Translations under genes and position numbers: made by a program
Source of the DNA: JALZAI01 sp038207565
Lineage (GTDB): Bacteria > Actinomycetota > Actinomycetes > Mycobacteriales > Jatrophihabitantaceae
NCBI GenBank assembly: GCA_038207565.1
Contig: JBBQZQ010000005.1
Span: forward strand, 62,001-126,000
DNA: 64,000 nt
Direction of reading: 5' to 3'
Shown: one piece after another, positions 1-6,840 of the stretch
Layout: the number at the start of each line of letters is the position of its first letter
How positions within the stretch are numbered: position 1 is the stretch's first letter
The notes under the pieces: model-generated
Seen by the model: the letters and a program-made list of their open reading frames with translations, nothing else
What the model was told of the DNA's origin: nothing
The model's database searches: none

Positions 1-910
1 TAGCCAGATAGACCGCAACCACGACCAACGACAGGACCGTGATGAGCACGGCGACCGCCATCGCCTCGGGTCGCGCGGTCAGGTCGGTGGAGGTGTAGGC
101 CTGATAGGCGACCACCGGCAGGGTCGCGGGGTAGGGCCGGCCGAGCAGGTAGGGGACCTCGTAGGAGCCGGCCGCGAACGCGAACACCAGGATCGAGGCG
201 GTGCCGACGGTTGGCGCGAGCAGCGGGAGGGTGACGTGCCGCAGGCGTCGCCAGCGGCCGGCGCCGAGCACGCGAGCGGCCGAGTCCAACTCGGCGGCTC
301 CTCGGTTGAGGGCCGACAGCGCGAGCACGGTGATGAACGGGGTCTCCTTCCAGACGTACTCGCTGATGATGCCGACGCCGAAGCGGTCGGCGGTGAGCGC
401 GGGAAACGAGGCGGGGGCGCCGGTGAGCCCGATCGCGTGACCGATGCGCGACAGGAAGCCCGCCTGGTCGAGCAGCAGGACCATGCACAGCGCACCGACC
501 AGGTGGGGGACGGCCAGGTTTACCTGCAGGAGGCCGCTGACCCAGCGACGGCCCCGACCGAGGCGCCGGATGACCAGCGCCGCCGCGACGCCGAGCGTCG
601 TCGCGAGCGCGGTGGACACGAACGCGATCCGCAGCGTGAGCAGCAGCGAGGCCCGCACGGCGGGATCCGTCCACACCTGCCGGTACGCGTTCGTCGACCA
701 GTGCCAGCGTGGCAGGAACGGCTGGTAGCCGAAGCTCTGCGCGAGGGCTTGGGCCACGCCGGCGGCGAAGAAGACCGCGATGACCAGCATTGCCGGGCTC
801 AGCAGCAACCCGATGCGCACAGCTCGAGACAGTCTCTGCGCGCCGGATCGTGCTGGCGTGGGAGCGTTGTCGACGTCCGGCCCGGCTCCGATGTGGGCGC
901 TGGTTGTCAT
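1..910 (-). CDS. ABC transporter permease (partial, runs off the window)
   Basis: An inner-membrane permease subunit, cut at its C-terminus by the window edge; 303 codons are visible. It starts at ATG 910, four bases after the stop of the binding-protein gene, so the two are translated as one operon. The N-terminus is polar, then several hydrophobic spans follow. The cytoplasmic loop reads ARVLGAGRWRRLRHVTLPLL, a typical EAA loop that docks onto the ATPase subunit. The partner ATPase must lie left of the window. Substrate is unknown. The layout resembles E. coli ynjBCD, where YnjC is a permease, but that match is inferred from memory of gene order. Confidence 0.85.
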   Translation of the reverse strand, partial: MTTSAHIGAGPDVDNAPTPARSGAQRLSRAVRIGLLLSPAMLVIAVFFAAGVAQALAQSFGYQPFLPRWHWSTNAYRQVWTDPAVRASLLLTLRIAFVSTALATTLGVAAALVIRRLGRGRRWVSGLLQVNLAVPHLVGALCMVLLLDQAGFLSRIGHAIGLTGAPASFPALTADRFGVGIISEYVWKETPFITVLALSALNRGAAELDSAARVLGAGRWRRLRHVTLPLLAPTVGTASILVFAFAAGSYEVPYLLGRPYPATLPVVAYQAYTSTDLTARPEAMAVAVLITVLSLVVVAVYLA

Positions 911-914
911 CCGC

Positions 915-2168
915 TCACCCTTGCAGGATGTTGGTCTTCCAGTCCTTCTCGATCCGGGACACGTACCCGCTGGCCAGTTCCGGTTGGGCGTGGCGGGTGA
1001 GCGCGTGCAGAGGGAGCACGGACCGGCTGAGCGGGACTGCGGCGAACCGTGCCCGTATCGCGGGACTGGTGCGGGCGAGGTCGATGCCGGGATAGATCCC
1101 TTCTGCCTGGTAGAGCGCGAGTTGGGTCTGCGGGTCTTGCAGGAGGTTGGCGAGCACGAGCGCGGCGGCGTGATGGGCGGCGTTGGCCGGGACGGCGAGG
1201 AAGCTGTAGTTGGCGATGTTGCCGACCGACGGCACGGCCTCGCGGGTGGTGCTGGGATACAGCCCCTTTTTCACCTTGTCGCCCACTGCGCCCGGCCCGT
1301 AGGTGAAGTAGGCGCTGATCTGCCCGTCGCCGAACAGTTTCTCCACCTGGTCCTGGGTCTGCGGATACGTGGAGCCACCGCGCCACAGCGATGGACGGAT
1401 GGCCTTCAGCCGGGCCCACAGCTTCGCGGCCGCCGGCGCGTAGCGGGACTCGTCGAAGGCGCCGCTCAGGGTCCTCGGGCCGCCGATCGTGTCGTAGAGG
1501 ATGGTGCGCACGGCCATCGAAGCGGTGAAGTCGGGCAGCGCCGGATAGGTGAACTGGCCGGGGTGCGCCTTCGCCCACGCGAACAGCGCCGTAATCGACG
1601 TGACGTCGCCGGGCGCGAGCTTGGCCGAGTCGTACACCAGCGCGGAGTCGGCCTGCTGCCACACGGCCTCGCATCCGTTGACGGGCACGCCGAAGTCGTT
1701 GGCGACAGCGGGGTCGGCGGTGTTGACATAGCGGGCGTTCGGTAGCCGCGCGGGCCAGCCGCAGGACCAGAGCTTTGCCTGCACGCCGGTGGCGAAGTTC
1801 TCGCCGTTGACCCAGATCGCATCCACCGAGCCGCCAGACGTCTTGCCGGCCTGCTTCTCACCGAGCACCGTGTTGATCGCGTCGGACGTGTCGGTGATCT
1901 TGACCTGATTCAGCGTGACGCCATCTTTGCGCAGCCGATCGGCGACGTACCCGGTGACGAAGCTGTTGAGGGTGTCGTCACCGCCGTACATATACCAGTT
2001 CACCGTCTGTCCCTTGGCCTCGGACAGCACCGACCTCCAGCTTCCAGTGGACGGCGCTGCCGGCGTCGCGGCGCTGCCCGTTGCGCTGCTTGTCCCGCAC
2101 GCCGTCAAGATCAGCGCTCCGACCGCGAACACGGCCGCGGCGACTATTCGGCTGCGATGGAGCTTCAT
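915..2168 (-). CDS. ABC transporter substrate-binding lipoprotein, YnjB-like
   Basis: A predicted 417-residue extracytoplasmic binding protein anchored as a lipoprotein. The start at ATG 2168 follows an AGGAG about 10 bases upstream; upstream codons in frame overlap the preceding gene. The signal peptide ends in the lipobox LTAC. The mature protein opens with a VNWYMYGGDDTLNSFV-like stretch typical of family 1 solute-binding proteins, and the YnjB group is the best fit I can name. It lies between a CDP-alcohol phosphatidyltransferase and a permease, as in the E. coli ynj cluster (ynjB, ynjC, ynjD, ynjF). The transported substrate is not known for that group. Family assignment is moderate; the role as a binding protein is solid. 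Confidence 0.8.
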   Translation of the reverse strand: MKLHRSRIVAAAVFAVGALILTACGTSSATGSAATPAAPSTGSWRSVLSEAKGQTVNWYMYGGDDTLNSFVTGYVADRLRKDGVTLNQVKITDTSDAINTVLGEKQAGKTSGGSVDAIWVNGENFATGVQAKLWSCGWPARLPNARYVNTADPAVANDFGVPVNGCEAVWQQADSALVYDSAKLAPGDVTSITALFAWAKAHPGQFTYPALPDFTASMAVRTILYDTIGGPRTLSGAFDESRYAPAAAKLWARLKAIRPSLWRGGSTYPQTQDQVEKLFGDGQISAYFTYGPGAVGDKVKKGLYPSTTREAVPSVGNIANYSFLAVPANAAHHAAALVLANLLQDPQTQLALYQAEGIYPGIDLARTSPAIRARFAAVPLSRSVLPLHALTRHAQPELASGYVSRIEKDWKTNILQG

Positions 2169-2172
2169 ACGG

Positions 2173-2853
2173 TCACATCTCCTGAGCTGAGGCGTGTTCG
2201 ACACGGCGGGTCTCGGACCGGGCGAGGTGGCGGGGCGGTCGCAGCAGGCCCACGCCGAGCGCTACCCGTTGCAGTGCGGTGATCGCCACCGCGACGGTGA
2301 ACGTCCACGCGATGCCATTGGCGTGGCCCGGCAGCAGGCAGAACAGCACGTACACGGCGACGGTCTCGGTGCCTTCGGCCAGCCCGCCGACGAAGCGCAG
2401 CGAGCGCCCGTCGGCGAAATGACTGGCTGCGTCGTCCATGGTCTGGCCCCGGCGTTCGAGCAGTGAGGACAGGGCAAGGAACGCAGTGCCCGAGACGTAG
2501 TACGCGGTCAGCAGCGCGATACATGCCAGGCGGGCCCCCGGCACGGCGATCGCCACGGCCACCACGAAGCCGGCGTAGATCGCAAAGTCGGCGACGATGT
2601 CGAGGAAGCCGCCGAGCTCGGTCGCCCCACGGCGCCGCGCGACCGGGCCGTCGAGCCCGTCGAGCAGTCGATTCGCCAGCCACAACCCGAGGGCGAGCAG
2701 CCACAGATGGGCCACGACCGCGATACAGGCGGCGGCCCCGGCGGCGAAGCCGACGGCCGTCACGGCGAGCGGCGGGACACCGGCGCACGACAGGACGGCC
2801 CCGGCCCGGTCGAGCGGCGGCGCGAGGAGCCGCCGCATCGTCACATCAAGCAC
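2173..2853 (-). CDS. CDP-alcohol phosphatidyltransferase family protein
   Basis: An integral membrane enzyme of 226 residues that would transfer a phosphatidyl or related phospho-group from a CDP-alcohol to an acceptor alcohol. The signature DGPVARRRGATELGGFLDIV, followed by A-D, holds the DG..AR...G...D...D residues that bind metal and the CDP moiety; several hydrophobic helices follow. The GTG start at 2853 is chosen because AAGGAGG lies eight bases upstream; it overlaps the radical SAM stop by eight bases. The downstream neighbour is the YnjB-like lipoprotein. In E. coli the ynj cluster also ends with such a gene (ynjF). The acceptor alcohol cannot be told from sequence. Confidence 0.85.
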   Translation of the reverse strand: MLDVTMRRLLAPPLDRAGAVLSCAGVPPLAVTAVGFAAGAAACIAVVAHLWLLALGLWLANRLLDGLDGPVARRRGATELGGFLDIVADFAIYAGFVVAVAIAVPGARLACIALLTAYYVSGTAFLALSSLLERRGQTMDDAASHFADGRSLRFVGGLAEGTETVAVYVLFCLLPGHANGIAWTFTVAVAITALQRVALGVGLLRPPRHLARSETRRVEHASAQEM

Positions 2854-4285
2854 AGGCGGTGCCTCCTTCGCGTCGTGCCGGCGAGCTGGCTCGAACGCGC
2901 GGCGCGGGAATCAGCGGCAAGGATCGACGCAACTCGGCGTTCTCGACCGGGTCGAGCACGCTGTGCTGCACACATGCGGGCACCAGGCGGCCGGTCTCCG
3001 GGTGCGCCATCACATACGAGCACGCAGCGAGGCGCTGCTGCGTCGCAGCGATCCGCGGGTCGCGACTGGCCTCCCCGCGTTGCATCGCCTCCCACGCCGG
3101 CGTGACGTCGGCGGCGTCCATGAACGAATGCATCACGAATGTGACCGGCCGGATCCGGCGATGGCGGATCAGGCGTCGCAGCCCGACCCGCCGTCCCATC
3201 CGTAGCGCCCACCCCGCAAAGACCGCGGCAACCACGGGATGCCGTGTCACGACGCGAGCCACCTTCACGATCAGCAGCGGCACCGGTGTCGTGGAGAACC
3301 GCACCCCGCCCAGATGCCGGAAGAACACGTCCCGGACCCTCAGGTCGCCCGGATCCTCATCGTCAAGGATCGGGAAGTAGTCATCGCCGATGTAGAAGCC
3401 GTACGTGGTGCGGTTGCACCGCTCGTCACCGACCTGCAGCGCGCGAAACGGCAACCGCGTCCCGACGCCGGCCTCGATCTGAGCCCACACCTCGTCACCG
3501 GTCGAGGTGGCGTAGTCCTCGTGCCAGCGGCGGTCGTCACCCACGAACGCGGCCGGCTGGAAGGAGAACAGCCCGAACCCGTCGCGGTGGCAGTCACGGA
3601 TCACCCCGGCGATCTGGCCGAGATTGCGCGGCGTGACGGTCATGTTGTGCGCGACGAAGATCTGGACGCCGTGCTCGCGGCGCAGCCGCTCGAACATCGT
3701 CACGAACCGGCGCCGGTACGGATTCAGTGAGGGTTCGTCCGCCGGCCGTTCGATACCCCGCCGGCCGAACATCAGCATGTCGAAATGCCCGGCGAATGAC
3801 AGGCGGTCGAATCGGCGTTTCCCGTCCGCGCCCAAGGCGAGCGACTCGAGATAGTCGTAGTCGAAATCGCCGTGACTCATACTCATCGGCTCGCGACCGT
3901 GCGTCCGCATCGTGAGCAGCGCCGCGGCGTGGTCGTCCGGGCGCAGCAGGGACACCTCGCCTCCGATCAACTGGGCGTGGGCATGTGGCCCGCGCAACCG
4001 CCGCAGTAGCTCCAGTTGACGCTTGATCTGCCCGCGGGTGTGCTCGCCGTCGACCCGCACGCGATTGGCGTCTCGGGAGTGGTAGCACGGCGTGCACGCC
4101 AGGTTGCACTGCGGGAAGACGCCGTGCGTGCCCTCGCAGCCGACCGCATGCTGACCCAAGGTCTGCGCCGGGGTGCGCGCGTGCTCTGGCAGGTCGGCCC
4201 ATCGCCGCGCGAGGGCGGAAGCGGTCTCGGGATCGACCGGGGCCGTCGCCGCTACGAGGGCCCGCAGCCGGGCGGCGAACGTCAT
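2846..4285 (-). CDS. Radical SAM protein of unknown substrate
   Basis: A 479-residue radical S-adenosylmethionine enzyme. The cluster motif is CNLACTPC with cysteines near residues 60, 64 and 67 (CX3CX2C), followed by a GGE segment typical for SAM binding. Further cysteines near the C-terminus (CSYVMAH, ACVQHS) could bind a second cluster, but this is a guess. The open frame extends to 4804, but ATG 4285 is preferred because it overlaps the DUF427 stop as TGATG and the upstream residues look like noise. It sits in an operon with DUF427, a CDP-alcohol phosphatidyltransferase and an ABC importer, which suggests work on a lipid or imported small molecule. No specific family name is claimed. Confidence 0.85.
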   Translation of the reverse strand: MTFAARLRALVAATAPVDPETASALARRWADLPEHARTPAQTLGQHAVGCEGTHGVFPQCNLACTPCYHSRDANRVRVDGEHTRGQIKRQLELLRRLRGPHAHAQLIGGEVSLLRPDDHAAALLTMRTHGREPMSMSHGDFDYDYLESLALGADGKRRFDRLSFAGHFDMLMFGRRGIERPADEPSLNPYRRRFVTMFERLRREHGVQIFVAHNMTVTPRNLGQIAGVIRDCHRDGFGLFSFQPAAFVGDDRRWHEDYATSTGDEVWAQIEAGVGTRLPFRALQVGDERCNRTTYGFYIGDDYFPILDDEDPGDLRVRDVFFRHLGGVRFSTTPVPLLIVKVARVVTRHPVVAAVFAGWALRMGRRVGLRRLIRHRRIRPVTFVMHSFMDAADVTPAWEAMQRGEASRDPRIAATQQRLAACSYVMAHPETGRLVPACVQHSVLDPVENAELRRSLPLIPAPRVRASSPARREGGTACA

Positions 4286-4482
4286 CAAGCGTCGACGTCG
4301 AGGGTCTCGATGATCTGAACCTGACCCCAGAACGCCACGTGATTCTTGATGCGCCGGGCCAGGGGTGAGGGTCGAAGGTACTCGTCCTCGACATCGGCGC
4401 GTGAGAAATAATGGGTGCCCTCCCCCACGATCGTTTTGTCGCTCCGCGCGATCACCTGGCCGTTGAAACGTGCCTCGACCAT
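4285..4482 (-). CDS. Short DUF427-like protein
   Basis: A 65-residue protein that resembles the N-terminal two thirds of DUF427 proteins: a beta strand EARFNGQVIARSDKTIV, then THYFSRADVEDEYLRPS, which matches the family YFP..dV....L.pS pattern. The usual T-C-PWKG segment is replaced by RIKNHVAFWGQ, and the protein is shorter than the typical 90 or more residues. ATG 4482 has GGAG five bases upstream. The stop overlaps the start of the radical SAM gene by one base. Function of DUF427 is unknown. It appears to be the first gene of the operon running to the left edge. Confidence 0.65.
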   Translation of the reverse strand: MVEARFNGQVIARSDKTIVGEGTHYFSRADVEDEYLRPSPLARRIKNHVAFWGQVQIIETLDVDA

Positions 4483-4667
4483 TCCCACTCCAGTTACTTC
4501 GCTGCCGGCGCTGCGAACGGATTCGCACCCTTGCCTGCGGGAACCCGGTCAGATGGGCGGAACCTTCCCGATCGCCAGACCGTGTCGATGGGAACCATCC
4601 GCCCGACCCTCTCGGTCGGACGATCGCGGCATGGGAACGTCGCCCGGTCGTCAGGTGTCCGCGGGGG

Positions 4668-5090
4668 TCAGGGCGCGTCCGAGGCGGGGGTCGGGCGTGG
4701 AACGAGAATGTGGCAGATGTCGGCATCACGGCAGTCGGCCGGATCCAGTCGCTGGCTGCGGTCGATGAGCTTCTCGAGTTCTGCTGCCAGGGCGGCGAGC
4801 TCATTCACGCGTCTGTGCACGTCGGCGAGCCTGCCGCGTACTAGGGTCGTGACGTGGGCGCACGGGGCATGACCGTCGTCGCGGAGATCGACGATGCTGC
4901 GGATCTCGTCGAGGGTGAGGCCTGCGGCCTGGGCGGCGCGGATGAACTGCACCCGGGTGATAGTCGACTCGTTGTAGTTGCGGTAGCCGTTGGCGGCTCG
5001 TGAGGGTTCTGGTAACAGGCCACTGCGTTCGTAAAAGCGGATGGTCTGGGTTGACAGCCGTACGGCGTCGGCGACCTCGCCGATCAGCAT
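4668..5090 (-). CDS. MerR-family metal-responsive regulator
   Basis: A 140-residue transcription regulator with the MerR winged helix at the N-terminus (IGEVADAVRLSTQTIRFYERSGLLPEP). The C-terminal effector region keeps Cys77, Cys120 and Cys126 with His79, a spacing like that of MerR, CadR and PbrR proteins that bind Hg, Cd or Pb. It is transcribed away from a thioredoxin-fold gene and a MerT-like gene across a 55-base gap holding a dyad operator. Members of this family twist the promoter DNA to activate it when metal binds. Mercury is the most likely inducer given the MerT-like neighbour, but another thiophilic metal is possible. Confidence 0.85.
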   Translation of the reverse strand: MLIGEVADAVRLSTQTIRFYERSGLLPEPSRAANGYRNYNESTITRVQFIRAAQAAGLTLDEIRSIVDLRDDGHAPCAHVTTLVRGRLADVHRRVNELAALAAELEKLIDRSQRLDPADCRDADICHILVPRPTPASDAP

Positions 5091-5106
5091 TGGTCGATCC
5101 TAGCGC

Positions 5107-5136
5107 TTGACCTTATACTGCGCATCAAGGTTTAGC
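5107..5136 (+). promoter_or_regulatory. MerR-type promoter and dyad operator
   Basis: A TTGACC -35 element (5107-5112) is followed after 18 to 19 bases by a TTTAGC-like -10 (5131-5136). The spacer holds the inverted arms ACCTT (5110-5114) and AAGGT (5127-5131). A long spacer with a centred dyad is typical of MerR-controlled promoters. It would drive the plus-strand genes and lies just before merR on the other strand. Confidence 0.6.
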
Positions 5137-5145
5137 GTCGTTGGC

Positions 5146-5445
5146 ATGGACATCGCCTTGTTGTACTTCGATGGTTGCCCGAACTGGAAGGTTGCCGACG
5201 AGCGCCTGACCGAGATCGCCGCAGAGCGCCCGGACATCACGGTGACCCGGCGCGTCGTGGACACGGTCGAGGAAGCCGAGCGGGTCGGCTTCCACGGATC
5301 GCCGAGCATCCTGGTAGATGGCGTCGATGCACTTGCCGACGGGGAGGCCAGTGTCGGGTTGGCGTGTCGGGTGTACGCGACTCCGGACGGGCCTGCGGGT
5401 GCACCGACCCTGGAACAGCTGCGCGCAGTGATCATCGGTGCGTGA
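5146..5445 (+). CDS. Thioredoxin-fold protein with a single active-site cysteine
   Basis: A 99-residue protein with the pattern LLYFDGCPNW near the start and GSPSILVDG later, as in thioredoxin-like proteins found in actinobacterial mercury loci. The usual CXXC or CXXU redox pair is reduced to Cys11 (C-P-N-W), so a disulfide reductase role is doubtful; Cys in GLACRVY is the only other one. ATG 5146 is chosen because the homologous core begins there and the operator lies upstream. The stop overlaps the MerT-like GTG start by eight bases. It may carry bound metal or a thiolate, but this is inferred from context only. Confidence 0.7.
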   Translation: MDIALLYFDGCPNWKVADERLTEIAAERPDITVTRRVVDTVEEAERVGFHGSPSILVDGVDALADGEASVGLACRVYATPDGPAGAPTLEQLRAVIIGA

Positions 5446-5944
5446 CCGCATTCCGAGCGTCGCAGCGACGGGTTCCCTCCTGGCCGTGTTGGGGTTGTGC
5501 TGCGGGCTGCCGGTCCTGCTCTCGGCCGGCGTGGTTGGGTCAATCGCGGGGATCTCGCGGGGGAACTGGGTGCTGATCGCCCTCGGAGTCGCAACTTTCG
5601 CACTCGGCCTCTGGCTGCGGCGCGCACGACGTCACCGGGCCTGCCCCCGGCGGAGCAGGAAGACGTGCTGCACGCCATGCCGGCATTGGGTATGCGATCG
5701 TGTCGCGGGTCAATCTTCACCGGCAGGATTTGGGAGCAGACCGCCTCAGACTACGACCGATCGGGCCGGGTGCACTCTTACGGAACGTCGTGAGCTGCTG
5801 CCGAACCCCGTCCGGTCTCTACTGCGGCTGCTGCGGGGCCGCTGGCGCGCGTCGCGCGACGACACCAGATCAGACAACCGCGCGGGAGAGGCGAGTACCC
5901 CGCGCTCCGGTCAGCCGTTGGCCAGCGCCGTCAAGCGGCTGTAG
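5438..5944 (+). CDS. MerT-like small membrane protein with a degenerate tail
   Basis: The first 70 or so residues form two hydrophobic helices: GSLLAVLGLCCGLPVLLSAG and NWVLIALGVATFALGLWLRR. The vicinal Cys21-Cys22 in helix one matches the metal-passing pair of mercuric transporters such as MerT. After about residue 70 the sequence turns into an Arg/Cys-rich low-quality tail and runs 34 bases into the 3' end of the lysozyme gene on the other strand. Related proteins usually end soon after helix two, so the tail suggests a lost stop or a frameshift. No mercuric reductase or lyase gene follows, so the operon looks reduced. Confidence 0.6.
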   Translation: MRDRIPSVAATGSLLAVLGLCCGLPVLLSAGVVGSIAGISRGNWVLIALGVATFALGLWLRRARRHRACPRRSRKTCCTPCRHWVCDRVAGQSSPAGFGSRPPQTTTDRAGCTLTERRELLPNPVRSLLRLLRGRWRASRDDTRSDNRAGEASTPRSGQPLASAVKRL

Positions 5945-6660
5945 CTGCCGTTGAACACGTCCTGATCGCCGGGGAACAGGCCCGAGTCGGCGAACTGCCA
6001 GATCGTGTAGTAACTCCACGCGTAGGGCAACGTACCGACGCTCGAGGAGTACCGGGCGACCGACAACGGGTTCGTGGAACTGAAGTCGCCGTGGTTGCCG
6101 GTGCACTGCCTCCACCAGCTTTCGGCTGTGTAGATGAGGGGCCAGCGGCGGGTCAGGTAGTGGTAGCGGTCGCTGAAGGACTTGATCCACGACACCATCC
6201 GCGAATTGCTCAAGCCGTAGCAGGTCCGCGAGCTGTAGGGGTTCCATTCGATGTCGAGCTCGCCCGGCAGCGTCTTGCCGTCACGCGACCAGGCGCCACC
6301 GTGCTGAACGAAGTAACTGGCCTGGGACCATCCTGAGGACAGGTCCGGGCGGGCGAAGTGATAGGCGCCGTGGATCATGCCGACGCGGTAGGCACCGGTG
6401 TACTGCTGGCTGAAGTAGGGGTTGCGGAAACCGGTGCCCTCGGTGGCCTTCACGATGGCGAACCGGGCGCCATCGGCGGAGGCGCGCGACCAGTTGACGT
6501 TGCCCTGCCAACCGGACACGTCCATGCCGCGTACCGCGCCGGTTGCCGCGGCGGAGACGGGGACCGCGAGCAGGACGGCCGCGGCGGCTGTCAGGACGGT
6601 CGCGAAAACTGCGAAGGTTCTGGCGCGGAATGGGCCTGGCCGCCTGGATGCAAGGATTAT
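5911..6660 (-). CDS. Secreted GH25 lysozyme (start codon unusual)
   Basis: A glycoside hydrolase family 25 muramidase that would cleave the MurNAc-GlcNAc bond of peptidoglycan outside the cell. The catalytic domain begins MDVSGWQGNVNW and carries the DXE pair in GELDIEWNP; it ends near SYSRLTALANG with no wall-binding domain. The first ATG in frame is 6525, right at the catalytic domain. Upstream codons, open to a TAG at 6675, encode a convincing signal peptide (RTFAVFATVLTAAAAVLLAV, then P-V-S-A-A-A). No ATG, GTG or TTG lies there; AAGGGA is six bases before an in-frame ATA at 6660, which I take as the tentative start. The hybrid kinase is divergent. Confidence 0.8.
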   Translation of the reverse strand: MILASRRPGPFRARTFAVFATVLTAAAAVLLAVPVSAAATGAVRGMDVSGWQGNVNWSRASADGARFAIVKATEGTGFRNPYFSQQYTGAYRVGMIHGAYHFARPDLSSGWSQASYFVQHGGAWSRDGKTLPGELDIEWNPYSSRTCYGLSNSRMVSWIKSFSDRYHYLTRRWPLIYTAESWWRQCTGNHGDFSSTNPLSVARYSSSVGTLPYAWSYYTIWQFADSGLFPGDQDVFNGSYSRLTALANG

Positions 6661-6840
6661 GCTGGTTCCCTTCTATCCGGTCGCGGGCTGCCCGCGCAGG
6701 CTCAGGGTGACACCCGCCGACCCGGCAGGCAAGCGCAAACCGATGACAACCGGTCAAAACGCCCGGTAGCTGAGCCACGCACACAGCGCCCGCACCCTCG
6801 CCGCCGTCGGTCGACGGTTGGCCCTCAGTTCGCGTGGTAC

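Noticed and set aside
4603..4619. CCGACC/GGTCGG stem as merR terminator
   Set aside because: Only six pairs, no T-run, and such short stems arise often by chance at this GC content.
4286..4804. N-terminal extension of the radical SAM frame
   Set aside because: It overlaps the DUF427 gene and merR side, is unconserved in look, and ATG 4285 has an ideal stop-start overlap.
6358..6840. Upstream part of the kinase open frame
   Set aside because: It runs over the lysozyme gene and its signal peptide region on the other strand and has no membrane or domain signal.
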